Below are positions 23,797-31,698 of a stretch of 64,000 bases of DNA, in pieces. Position numbers and translations under genes: made by a program. The notes under the pieces are model-generated. The model did no database searches and was not told the origin of the DNA. It saw only the letters and a program-made list of their open reading frames with translations. Each line of letters opens with the position of its first letter. Positions within the stretch are counted from its first letter, which is position 1. The stretch comes from Roseateles terrae (GTDB lineage: Bacteria > Pseudomonadota > Gammaproteobacteria > Burkholderiales > Burkholderiaceae_C), in the NCBI RefSeq assembly GCF_014192155.1, contig NZ_JACHXO010000006.1, positions 62,001-126,000 on the forward strand, written 5' to 3'.

Positions 23797-25179
23797 ATGA
23801 CGACCCATGTCGAATCGCTGGACCTCAATCTGCGACACCTGCGTGCGCTATGCGCAGTTGCTGCCTCCGGCAGCATTGCGGCAGCGGCCGAAGAGTTGTA
23901 CCGGGTCTCCTCAGCGGTCACGCGGTCCATTGCAGAACTCGAAGCCGCGCTGGGTCGGCCCTTGTTCGAGCGGCGCGCGCGCGGCACCGTGCTGAACGCC
24001 TACGGCCAGCTCGTGCTGGTTCGCGCTCGACGCATCGACACCGAGTTCGAAGCCGCTCGTACGCAGTTGATGGCGCGCGGTGGCGTCAAGGGCGGCACCG
24101 ATGCCAATTCACTGTTTGCGTCGATCCTGAATGGCCGTCGTCTGGCGGTGGTCGCAAGCCTGGCCGAACGGCGCAACATGGCTGCGGTGGCGCGCGAGTT
24201 CGGCATCACGCAGCCTGCGGTGAGCGCCGCATTGAAGGACCTGGAGACGCGGCTGGGTGTGCCCTTGTTCGAACGCAGCGCCCGGGGACTGGCGCCCACC
24301 CAGGCCGGGGACATCGTCGCGTTCTACTTCCGCCGGGTGCTGGCAGAGCTGCGCAACATCATTCCGGACATTGCCGCCAGCGAAGGCGTGCTGACGGGCA
24401 GCGTGCATGTCGGCGCATTGCCCCTGGGACGCACTCACCTCCTGCCCACGGCCATTGCCGCCTTGCTGGACAAACATCCTGGACTGCACATCGCCACTGA
24501 AGAGAGTCCCTACAGCGCATTGGCGGCTTCGCTGCGCAGCGGCGACCTGGATTTCATCCTGGGCGCCCTGCGGCCTGGCGAATTGACGCCTGAACTTGCA
24601 GCGGAGCCATTGTTTGAAGACCGACTCTCACTCATCGTGCGCGCCGGGCATCCGCTGTCCCGCGTCACCCAGGGTCTGAGCGCGCTGAGCGGCGCGCGAT
24701 GGGTGCTGTCACGCCGGGGGGCGCCATCGCGCGAACTGTTTGAACAGTGCTTCGCCGCGTCGGGCTTGCCCGCGCCCGTCCCCGCGGTGGAAACCGGTGA
24801 CCTGGCGGTGCTGCGCGCACTGCTGATGGAAAGCGACATGGTGACGGCCATCTCCGCCCACCAGCTGCGCTATGAGATTCTGGATGGCAGCCTGGTGGAA
24901 CTCGCCATCCCGCTGGCGACCACGCGGCGGCAGATTGGTCTGACCCAGCGGGCGGGCTGCTTCGCCTCACCCGGCGCGCGGGCGCTGATGGAGGAGATCC
25001 GCCGCGTCGTTGCTGACGCAGCGGTGTTCCGCAGCCCGGGGGGCGCCCGGGTCTACGCGACCGCGGACGGCCCCGGGCGCCGACGCCAGACGGCGATGGC
25101 CCCCACACCCAGCAGCATCAGTGGCAGCGCGGACGGCTCTGGCACTGCGGTGACCGACACCGCATCCAGCACAAAGTAA
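23797..25179 (+). CDS. LysR-family regulator with two N-terminal HTH domains
   Basis: 460 residues, about 150 more than a normal LysR protein. A first HTH lies at about residues 10-70 (LRHLRALCAVAASGSIAAAA, RVSSAVTRSIAELEAALGRP) and a second at about 110-170 (RLAVVASLAERRNMAAVARE, ITQPAVSAALKDLETRLGVP, then FERSARGLAPTQAG). A normal effector-binding domain follows. The final 40 or so residues are low-complexity and encoded antisense to the PEP-CTERM gene, suggesting loss of an earlier stop. It diverges from the gallate transporter/dioxygenase operon and presumably activates it with gallate or an intermediate as inducer. ATG 23797 gives the usual start. Confidence 0.88.
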   Translation: MTTHVESLDLNLRHLRALCAVAASGSIAAAAEELYRVSSAVTRSIAELEAALGRPLFERRARGTVLNAYGQLVLVRARRIDTEFEAARTQLMARGGVKGGTDANSLFASILNGRRLAVVASLAERRNMAAVAREFGITQPAVSAALKDLETRLGVPLFERSARGLAPTQAGDIVAFYFRRVLAELRNIIPDIAASEGVLTGSVHVGALPLGRTHLLPTAIAALLDKHPGLHIATEESPYSALAASLRSGDLDFILGALRPGELTPELAAEPLFEDRLSLIVRAGHPLSRVTQGLSALSGARWVLSRRGAPSRELFEQCFAASGLPAPVPAVETGDLAVLRALLMESDMVTAISAHQLRYEILDGSLVELAIPLATTRRQIGLTQRAGCFASPGARALMEEIRRVVADAAVFRSPGGARVYATADGPGRRRQTAMAPTPSSISGSADGSGTAVTDTASSTK

Positions 25180-25640
25180 CCCGGGTCATTGCGGAAGCTG
25201 AAGGTCAGCGACGTCGCCTCAGCAGTGGCCGCTGCCATGAAGCTCAGTACCGTGGGCGTGGTTGGCAGGAGACTGGTCGCCGATGTGTACAGCCATTGGT
25301 CGCCAAAACTCACTGAGAAGTCACTGGGCACACTCCCGTCACTTTGAAGCAGGAAGCTGATGGCGTAGGCCTGTCCCGCGACGGTCGATAGCGCCTGGGT
25401 CATCGTATCGGCGCTGCCGCTGGTGCCCAGGAAGGCTTCGCAGCTCCCCTCGGGCACGCTGCCCGCGCCCAGGCACACCACGCCGCTGTACGGATTGGTC
25501 AGCACGCTGCCCGACCATCCCGCCAGACTGCCGGCTTCGAAGCCTCCATTGACCACCAGATCACCGGCCATCGCGGAACCACACAGGCTGAGAGCGGCCA
25601 TCGCCGTCAGCCACCCTTGCTTGAAAGAGATTGCTTTCAT
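25053..25640 (-). CDS. PEP-CTERM sorting-domain secreted protein
   Basis: 195 residues. A signal peptide (AISFKQGWLTAMAALSLCGS up to AMA) is followed by DLVVNGGFEAGSLAGWSGSV, a carbohydrate-binding-like beta-sandwich start, and FVLDAVSVTAVPEPSALPL. The C-terminus is a full PEP-CTERM tail: Val-Pro-Glu-Pro, hydrophobic segment LMLLGVGAIAVW, then RRR. Exosortase/EpsH should cleave it; none lies in the window. The gene starts 38 bp after the tannase stop, so both may be co-transcribed. Its 3' end overlaps the convergent LysR gene by 127 bp. Confidence 0.9.
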   Translation of the reverse strand: MKAISFKQGWLTAMAALSLCGSAMAGDLVVNGGFEAGSLAGWSGSVLTNPYSGVVCLGAGSVPEGSCEAFLGTSGSADTMTQALSTVAGQAYAISFLLQSDGSVPSDFSVSFGDQWLYTSATSLLPTTPTVLSFMAAATAEATSLTFSFRNDPGYFVLDAVSVTAVPEPSALPLMLLGVGAIAVWRRRPGPSAVA

Positions 25641-25678
25641 CAGAACCCTTTGCGTTGAATGGATGGACGACAGGGCCA

Positions 25679-27418
25679 TCAAGGTGTGCAGACGATTTCG
25701 CCGCCGACCACGGTGCATGCGGCCTGCTTCAGGAACGGTGTGTAGAGGTAGTTGCCGACGTTGCTGGTGCTGACGTCCGACGCGGTGGCGGGCGTCCACG
25801 GCACGAAGTTGGCCGGGTCGCTGGTGCTGCCGGCGCCGGTGTAGCGCGCAACGGCCGGATAAGGATAGACCGGGCGTGACACGCCGGTGGTCGGATTGTT
25901 GGCGACCAGCGCCTCCGGTGCCGCGCCGGTCTCCACCCAGGCCATCAGCGGTGTCAGCAGGTCAAAGGTATTCGGTCCCAGACCGCCGCCGCAATGGCCC
26001 ATGCCAGGGAAGAGGTAGAAGCGCGCGAAGCTGCTGGCCGGACGCGTCAGCTTGCTCATCGTCTCCCAATACTGGAGGGTGCCCTGCGGCGAGATGTGCT
26101 GGTCTGCCCAGCCGTGCCAGAGGATCAGCTTGCCGCCGGCCCCGGCAAAGGAACGCAGGTCGGGGTTGGTCGCCGCATACATGGAAGATGACGCCACGGT
26201 GGACAGGAAGCCGGCGACGCTGAAGTTGAGGTCGTTGAGGGTTCTGGGTGTCTGTGTCGCGGCGTCCTTGAACGGTCGGTTCAGGAAGGTCTTGTACAGC
26301 CAGCTGTTGACGAAGTTTTCCCCCTGCGCCGTCCCGCCCTGCGCTGCCGGCATGTAGAGCGTCCAGTCCAGTTCCGATCCCCACTGACTGGCGCCCTCGG
26401 GCTCCAGACGCTGGCCGTCGGTCGAGCGCGCGCCGTCGTGGATGCGGGCGACCGCATCGGCCTGCGCCTGCGTCAGGCAACCCGCCTCCTGGCCGTTCTT
26501 CTCACAGACCAGCGTATCGGTCTTGAACTTGCAATTGCGCGGGTCGTCGATGATGCCGTCCGCCACCCCATCCAGGGTGTCGCAAGCCTCAACGACCTTC
26601 GAATGCACATAGGGCAAATTCGATTGGAGAAGCAGGTAGGTATTGCGGGCGGGAATCGGCAGGACGCCGGGCTTCGTCTGGTTGGTCAGCACCCGATTGG
26701 CATGGTGATACGTGTTCTGCACGTCCATGTTGTTGGCGGGCGCCCCGGCGGCAATGCCATTGAAATCGTTCGGATAGCGCTGCGCGGACATGAGCGCTTC
26801 ACGGCCGCCATCCGAGCAGCCGTCGAAATAGGCGTAGGCGGCACGACGGCCGTAGAAGTTCTGGATGACGGCCTTGGCGACCTGTGCGGTGACATGCACG
26901 CCGCGGTAGGCAAAGTCGATGGCGGCCCAGGGGTTGTTGACGTTCCAGGTCGCGCCCTGCGCGTTGGTGTGACCCATGTTGGTCGTGGCGGTCACCAGCT
27001 CACCGTTGTTCACCGGCACACAGCCGACCGACTGCGTCGGATTGCCCAGATTGTCATTGCCACACTCGCCCCCGCAGCCGTTCTGCACATAACGCTGCGT
27101 CCATGCCGTCATGGGCAACTTCATGACGATGGAGCTGGCGCCCGGTCCGATGACGCCGCGCACCGAGCAGTAGGCGGCAGGATTGGTTGACGACACGGGC
27201 ACCACCGAGACGGCTGTGAAGGTGACCGGGGCGTTGTCGTCGGCGACGCCCTTCAGGTTCATCTCCTGGAAGGCGGCCAGGGTGCAACCCATCTGCGCCG
27301 GGACGGCCGGCAATGGCGCCATGGCGGGTGCGGCAGCATGCGCCGGTATCACGACGCCTTGCAGCAACAGCGCCAGGCCACTGATCTGGATGTTCAGTCG
27401 TTTGAAGTCAATCAGCAT
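25679..27418 (-). CDS. Tannase / feruloyl esterase family secreted esterase
   Basis: 579 residues, Tannase family (alpha/beta hydrolase). A signal peptide ending near PAHAAAP is followed by many cysteines (GCGGECGN, GCVPV, CDTLDGVADGIIDDPRNCKF) typical of the disulfide-rich fold with its calcium site in DGVADGIIDDP. The nucleophile serine lies in FDGCSDGGREALM, a variant of G-C-S-x-G-G; the histidine is probably in FPGMGHCGGG and an aspartate in HGWADQHISP. It would cut ester bonds of gallotannins outside the cell, releasing gallate for the neighbouring pathway. ATG 27418 follows AAGGAGACGAG. Activity on feruloyl esters is the alternative. Confidence 0.88.
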   Translation of the reverse strand: MLIDFKRLNIQISGLALLLQGVVIPAHAAAPAMAPLPAVPAQMGCTLAAFQEMNLKGVADDNAPVTFTAVSVVPVSSTNPAAYCSVRGVIGPGASSIVMKLPMTAWTQRYVQNGCGGECGNDNLGNPTQSVGCVPVNNGELVTATTNMGHTNAQGATWNVNNPWAAIDFAYRGVHVTAQVAKAVIQNFYGRRAAYAYFDGCSDGGREALMSAQRYPNDFNGIAAGAPANNMDVQNTYHHANRVLTNQTKPGVLPIPARNTYLLLQSNLPYVHSKVVEACDTLDGVADGIIDDPRNCKFKTDTLVCEKNGQEAGCLTQAQADAVARIHDGARSTDGQRLEPEGASQWGSELDWTLYMPAAQGGTAQGENFVNSWLYKTFLNRPFKDAATQTPRTLNDLNFSVAGFLSTVASSSMYAATNPDLRSFAGAGGKLILWHGWADQHISPQGTLQYWETMSKLTRPASSFARFYLFPGMGHCGGGLGPNTFDLLTPLMAWVETGAAPEALVANNPTTGVSRPVYPYPAVARYTGAGSTSDPANFVPWTPATASDVSTSNVGNYLYTPFLKQAACTVVGGEIVCTP

Positions 27419-27576
27419 CTCGTCTCCTTGGTGTCATCACGACCCGACGTGTTGGATGCGACTTCAGCGACCAGGCATCGATGGGGAGTGCATCGTTCGG
27501 GCATGTGCGCGTCGAGGCGCACAGCCAGTATTTGCCGTGTGTCGGTGTCCGGCCGTGAGTTCCGGCGGAGGTGGCC

Positions 27577-27903
27577 TCAGGAATACTTATCGCGTTTCGC
27601 CGACCCGTTCATGTCCCAGAAGTCGCCCTGCCATTGCGACACCGAGGTCTGCCACGTGGCTTCCGGCAGCTCGATGAGTGTGGCGCCGTAGTCCTCCACG
27701 GCGTCACGAACCTGCTGCGCGGTTTCAGGCGCGATGGGATCGACGCCTTCAACCGCCTCGGCGAGTCCGTAGTCCCCCAAGGCGAAGCGTCGCACCAGCG
27801 CACCCAGCATGGGTCGCCACGCCCCCGCAATGGGATGCGCGCGACCGTCGTCCTTGATGGCGGGCGGGCAGTCCGGGATGGCGCTGTTCACTGCGTTCAC
27901 CAT
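27577..27903 (-). CDS. Conserved hypothetical protein (DUF7668-like)
   Basis: 108 residues, cytosolic. The C-terminal half (VRDAVEDYGATLIELPEATW then QTSVSQWQGDFWDM) resembles a small domain found in many Proteobacteria, which I recall as DUF7668; function unknown. Those proteins usually continue with a further conserved stretch that is missing here, so the 3' end may be truncated. It is separated from the tannase gene by 158 bp and has no evident partner. Confidence 0.6.
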   Translation of the reverse strand: MVNAVNSAIPDCPPAIKDDGRAHPIAGAWRPMLGALVRRFALGDYGLAEAVEGVDPIAPETAQQVRDAVEDYGATLIELPEATWQTSVSQWQGDFWDMNGSAKRDKYS

Positions 27904-28018
27904 GCGTTGAAACGGCGCTGATCTGCGCGAGCACGCAGCTTACCTTCAACGCTCGGCAATCTCATTCAGCGGCACGGCACCCCGCCTCATCGCACGCAGC
28001 GCCCCATACCCTGCGCTA

Positions 28019-28492
28019 TCAATTCCGCGTCCCCTTCTCTCCCCCCACGGTGCCATCCAAGCTTCGCTTCGGATCCAGCGGCCTCAGGATGCCGCCCGTG
28101 CGGGTGTCAAACAGCGCGCGGCCAATGACCACCCCGGGACGCTCTTTGTCAAAGACGGCCACTTCCACATTGTTCGGATCGGTCCCCGGCACGATCAGGA
28201 AGCCGCCCGGCTCCACCTTCACATCCGGCGAGCACTTGAACGGCTGCGGCTGTTCGCTGCCCTTCTTGTCCGGATACCAAAGACCGCATTGGCCCTTGGG
28301 TGGCAGGCGCCCGCGTGGAATGCGCACCCGGCTGTGCGTGTGGAAATAGGTGTTGTCGTCGCCCAGCACTTCCTTCTCGCCATCGTGGGATTTCCCCGGC
28401 GGCGCCGTGTTGGCCTGGGCATGGACGTTGAAGGCGGCGGCACTCAGCACAGCCGAGAGCGCCAGGGACAGATTAAGCGGCTTGCGGGACAT
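28019..28492 (-). CDS. Hypothetical secreted protein
   Basis: 157 residues with a clear signal peptide (LNLSLALSAVLSAAAFNVHA) and a mature part rich in Pro, Gly and charged residues (RIPRGRLPPKGQCGLWYPDK). Two cysteines could form a disulfide. I recognise no catalytic motif; the QCGLWYPDKK segment suggests a small conserved periplasmic family. Located 56 bp after the stop-proximal neighbour upstream, without evident operon logic. Confidence 0.65.
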   Translation of the reverse strand: MSRKPLNLSLALSAVLSAAAFNVHAQANTAPPGKSHDGEKEVLGDDNTYFHTHSRVRIPRGRLPPKGQCGLWYPDKKGSEQPQPFKCSPDVKVEPGGFLIVPGTDPNNVEVAVFDKERPGVVIGRALFDTRTGGILRPLDPKRSLDGTVGGEKGTRN

Positions 28493-28548
28493 GGGGCCTC
28501 CAATCGGAAACCCGCATCCTCAGCAAAGGACATTCCCGCCGCCGCCGC

Positions 28549-30171
28549 TCACTTCACCTCGATCGATGACCCCAGGCTGAACGCACCCAGCGTCGCATCC
28601 CATTTCTGGCCCGTGACTGCATCGTCCGCATTGGCCCATCGCACCGCATAACGGACGTCCGCCGCCAGACTGCGCTCCGCATCGGGCAGGGCCAGCCATA
28701 CCGAATAGGGGCCCGCAGGCAGATCCGACGGCAGCGTCACTGCCACGCTCGCCGCCTGGTCCGCGCCAGGCAACCAGCTGCGCGGGTCGGCACCGGTGGC
28801 CGTCAGCTTGCGCACCGACCCTGACGCATCCCGCAGCAGCACCTGCACGCCGCGTGGATTGAACATCCGCGCCCAGCCGGTATTGCGCACTGTCAGGTCC
28901 AGCGTCAGCACCTGGCCTCGGGTCGCCGAGGTGGCATGCGTCGCTGACACCAGTTGCACCCGGTAACCCATCTTGCGCTTCACTTCCGCCATGCAGCCGT
29001 TCTGGATCCAGCGGGCGTGGAAAAGGTCGCGGTAGTACTCGTCGTTGAGGTAGGTGAGCCGGTACCTGGCGCCCTCGGCCAGGATGTCCGCGCAGCTGGT
29101 GCGCGGCACCGCGCCCGCTTCATCAGCGGGGTTGCAGGTCTCGCCGCCAAACGGCGCCAGGTCTCCCAGCCGCGCCACATAGTCGCGCTGGGCGGCTTGA
29201 GCGCTGCTGTTGTCGTCATAGGTGCCGACGTCGGTACGGCTCGCCAGGAAGCAGTCGTTGTGCACGCCCACCCGGTAAGCGCCGCTGAGCGCGGACTGCA
29301 GGCTGGGCAGGGTCGGCGTCCAGGCCATCACATACGGCGGATACCGGACATCGATGAAGCGGGTGCTGGGCACCGCAGCGAGCAGCGCGTCTCGCACGGC
29401 TGTACGGTTGGCCTCCGTGGTCAGCTGGTTGGATGAAGTGTGCCACTCACCCCACGCGCCGATGAAACCGGCCTGCACATAGGCGATCACGTCTGCATTG
29501 GCCTGCAGCACGGGCTTGAGCTGGTTCAGATGAGACTGCACCCGCGTCAGGCTGGCGTCCTGGGCATTCTGATAGTCCGTCTCGGTTTCCGGATAGTTGT
29601 AGACCGCGCGGATGACGAGCTTGATGCCGGCGCCGCGTGCATTGGCAAACGCCGTCGTCAGCTGAGTCAGCAGACTGGCCGGCAGGTCGGTGGTGCGGTA
29701 GTTGGCGAGGTTGAGCCGGCCATAAACGAGCCGGTAACCATTGTTGTAGGCGTCCTGCGCATCGGCGGCGGTGAAGCCGCCCAGGTCGTTCCAGGCCCAG
29801 CGATAGAAGCCGCGCTCGGGGTTCGGGAATTCTGCGTCCGTGGCGGTGAAGCTCAAGGTGCGCGTCGGCGTGGTGGCTCCGGTGTCAGTCCCAGTGCCGG
29901 TCCCAGTGCCAGTGCCAGTGCCAGTGCCGGTACCAGTTCCCGTCCCAGTGCCAGTTCCTGTTCCTGTTCCTGTTCCTGTTCCGCTACCGGTTCCTCCGGT
30001 CGGCGCACTCGCCACCGGCGAGGACGGGTCCGTGCCCGCCGGCGGCGTCGCGGTACTGTCGCCGGACCCATTGCTGCCGCCGCCGCATGCCACGAGGGCA
30101 CTTATTGCCACCGCCGCCGCTGCACGGCTCATCCACGGCCCGAGCTGGCCCAGGCATTCATTCTTCTGCAT
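28549..30171 (-). CDS. DUF4874/DUF4832 lipoprotein with Gly-Thr repeat linker
   Basis: 540 residues. A signal with lipobox L-V-A-C followed by GGGS predicts an outer-membrane lipoprotein. A linker of about 40 residues is almost pure Gly-Thr. Then comes the DUF4874 domain (EFPNPERGFYRWAW, YGRLNLANYRTTDLP, GFIGAWGEWHTSSNQL), a TIM-barrel-like glycosidase-type fold, and a C-terminal DUF4832 beta domain (LTLDLTVRNTGWARMFNPRG). GAWGEWH looks like the conserved catalytic-type block. A glycan-active role is likely but the substrate is unknown. ATG 30171 was chosen; ATG 30132 would shorten the signal n-region. Confidence 0.82.
   Translation of the reverse strand: MQKNECLGQLGPWMSRAAAAVAISALVACGGGSNGSGDSTATPPAGTDPSSPVASAPTGGTGSGTGTGTGTGTGTGTGTGTGTGTGTGTGTGTGTDTGATTPTRTLSFTATDAEFPNPERGFYRWAWNDLGGFTAADAQDAYNNGYRLVYGRLNLANYRTTDLPASLLTQLTTAFANARGAGIKLVIRAVYNYPETETDYQNAQDASLTRVQSHLNQLKPVLQANADVIAYVQAGFIGAWGEWHTSSNQLTTEANRTAVRDALLAAVPSTRFIDVRYPPYVMAWTPTLPSLQSALSGAYRVGVHNDCFLASRTDVGTYDDNSSAQAAQRDYVARLGDLAPFGGETCNPADEAGAVPRTSCADILAEGARYRLTYLNDEYYRDLFHARWIQNGCMAEVKRKMGYRVQLVSATHATSATRGQVLTLDLTVRNTGWARMFNPRGVQVLLRDASGSVRKLTATGADPRSWLPGADQAASVAVTLPSDLPAGPYSVWLALPDAERSLAADVRYAVRWANADDAVTGQKWDATLGAFSLGSSIEVK
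29885..29990. repeat. Hexanucleotide repeat coding for the Gly-Thr linker
   Basis: Degenerate 6-base repeat (minus strand GGNACN) covering about 105 bases inside the DUF4874 gene. The stretch around 29955-29980 is a near-perfect GGAACA array, so copy number may vary in frame. Confidence 0.85.
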
Positions 30172-30312
30172 ACCACCGCTTCCGCACATCCAGACGCCCT
30201 CCCGGCGTGGGCTGCGGATGCAGGGGCTGGAAAGGACCGTTGGATTGTCCCCAAGCGGCTCCCGAACGATGTAACGAATCCTTCACGGCGCCCGGCGACT
30301 GCACAGCCAAAC

Positions 30313-30345
30313 GGACCGCAAATGGACCGCAAATGGACCGCAACT
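30313..30345. repeat. Three-copy 11-bp tandem repeat (GGACCGCAAAT)
   Basis: Two perfect copies and a third with one mismatch, in the gap between the CPBP gene end and the lipoprotein start. No function evident. Confidence 0.85.
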
Positions 30346-30373
30346 GGGCGCTTGAGTGGCCCCGAAACGCAGC

Positions 30374-31051
30374 TTATTGCGCTGCGCCCCACACCGCCAT
30401 CGGAATCACGTCCGCCAGGATGTGCGCATACACCGACGGCCACAGCCGCCCCGTCTTCACGTATACCGCGGTGACCGTCAGCCCGAAGGCCACCACACCA
30501 ATCGCACCGAGCGGGCCCTGGTAGGTGTGATAGATCAGCCGCAGCAGAATCGGCAACCCAATGGCCAGACCCAGCCCCCACTGACGCAGGCCCCGAGTCA
30601 GCACGCCCAGCAGGAACACTTCCTCGAACAGCCCATTGACGACGGAGAACCCGATCAAGGTGGCCACCGTCAACCCGGTGAACGAGAACTGCACGACATC
30701 ATGAGTGGCGGCCGGCGGCACGACCGATTCATAGACGGACATGCTCACCGTCTCCAACACCCACGCCGCCAGATAGGTCAGGGCCCCCAACAGCGTGTCC
30801 CACCAGGTGGGCCGGGGCAGCAATGAAGCGACGTCAAAGCCGCGCACCCGCAGGAAGAGCAGCGCCGCGGCAGCGAGCATCAGCTCCAGGCCCATCATCT
30901 GCAGGACACCGTCGTTGGAATATTCGGCCGCCGGAAAGCCGGCCAGCACCGCCTGGATCGACCAGAGACTGAAGAGGCCGAAGCACAGCGCGGCCACCAC
31001 CACGGCCTCCGTGGAAGACAAGGTGGACTTGCGAGGCGCAGAAACGTTCAT
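30374..31051 (-). CDS. CPBP-family intramembrane protease
   Basis: 225 residues, about six membrane helices. Motif 1 of the family is present as VVNGLFEEVFLLGVLTRGLR (Glu-Glu then Arg), motif 2 as LLRLIYHTYQG (histidine), and motif 3 as VYAHILADVI (His and Asp), the set of glutamate and histidine residues that make up the intramembrane glutamic protease site of Rce1-like enzymes. Bacterial members process peptides or give bacteriocin immunity. The start overlaps the rhombosortase stop by 4 bp, so two membrane proteases are co-translated. Confidence 0.88.
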   Translation of the reverse strand: MNVSAPRKSTLSSTEAVVVAALCFGLFSLWSIQAVLAGFPAAEYSNDGVLQMMGLELMLAAAALLFLRVRGFDVASLLPRPTWWDTLLGALTYLAAWVLETVSMSVYESVVPPAATHDVVQFSFTGLTVATLIGFSVVNGLFEEVFLLGVLTRGLRQWGLGLAIGLPILLRLIYHTYQGPLGAIGVVAFGLTVTAVYVKTGRLWPSVYAHILADVIPMAVWGAAQ

Positions 31052-31698
31052 GAGGAAGAAGAGTCGCTGGACGTGGAAGCATCACGCTTCGCATCCCGCA
31101 AGATCAGACACAACAGGGCTGTCACCGCGCCACTCAAAGCGCCCGTCAGATGCGCCAGCGGTGCAATGGCGATGTTCCATCCATCCCAATGACGCAAGGG
31201 CGGTTCCGCCAGCGGTTGCTCACCGATGATCTTGGCGCCGAGCCCCAGCGCAATCAGCAGGCCAATGGCCCGCACCCGACCGTGGATCCGCGGCTCCCGC
31301 AGCAGCGACACCGCCGCCACCGCGACGCCGGCATGCAGCACACCAGACAGCCCCCCGAAGCGGTTCAGTTGCGGCTCGGACAGCAACAGCAGTTGCGTCA
31401 GCGGCCAGGCCAGCAACCAGGCGAGGGTTTCAGTGCGGCCCAGCCGCGCGGTCACGCCCAGCAACCCGACCACCGCGCAGCCCGCCAGATTGGCCACCAG
31501 ATGCTGCGGGCTCCAGTGCACCCAGGCGGCGGTGAAGGCGCGCCACGGCTGGTCCCAGGCATGCTCCGGCCGCCATTCCAGCCAGGCCTGCACGGCAGGC
31601 GGCTGCAGCCAGGCCAGCAGGGACCCCGCCGTCAGCCCCAGGGCCATCAGCATCCAGACGCGGACGGCGCCGCGTGGGTCGGCGTCTGTCGCCGTCAC
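31048..31698 (-). CDS. rrtA: Rhombosortase (rhomboid-family intramembrane serine protease)
   Basis: 216 residues from GTG 31698, which overlaps the glnE stop as GTGA. Rhomboid marks are present: HLVANLAGCAVVG (HxxxN in helix 2), GLSGVLHAGVAVA with the active-site serine, and a C-terminal histidine in PLAHLTGALSGAV. Short rhomboids with GLSGxLH are typical of rhombosortases, which process GlyGly-CTERM proteins for surface display. No GlyGly-CTERM protein is visible in the window. Co-translation with a CPBP protease may mean shared substrates. Confidence 0.85.
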   Translation of the reverse strand: MTATDADPRGAVRVWMLMALGLTAGSLLAWLQPPAVQAWLEWRPEHAWDQPWRAFTAAWVHWSPQHLVANLAGCAVVGLLGVTARLGRTETLAWLLAWPLTQLLLLSEPQLNRFGGLSGVLHAGVAVAAVSLLREPRIHGRVRAIGLLIALGLGAKIIGEQPLAEPPLRHWDGWNIAIAPLAHLTGALSGAVTALLCLILRDAKRDASTSSDSSSS

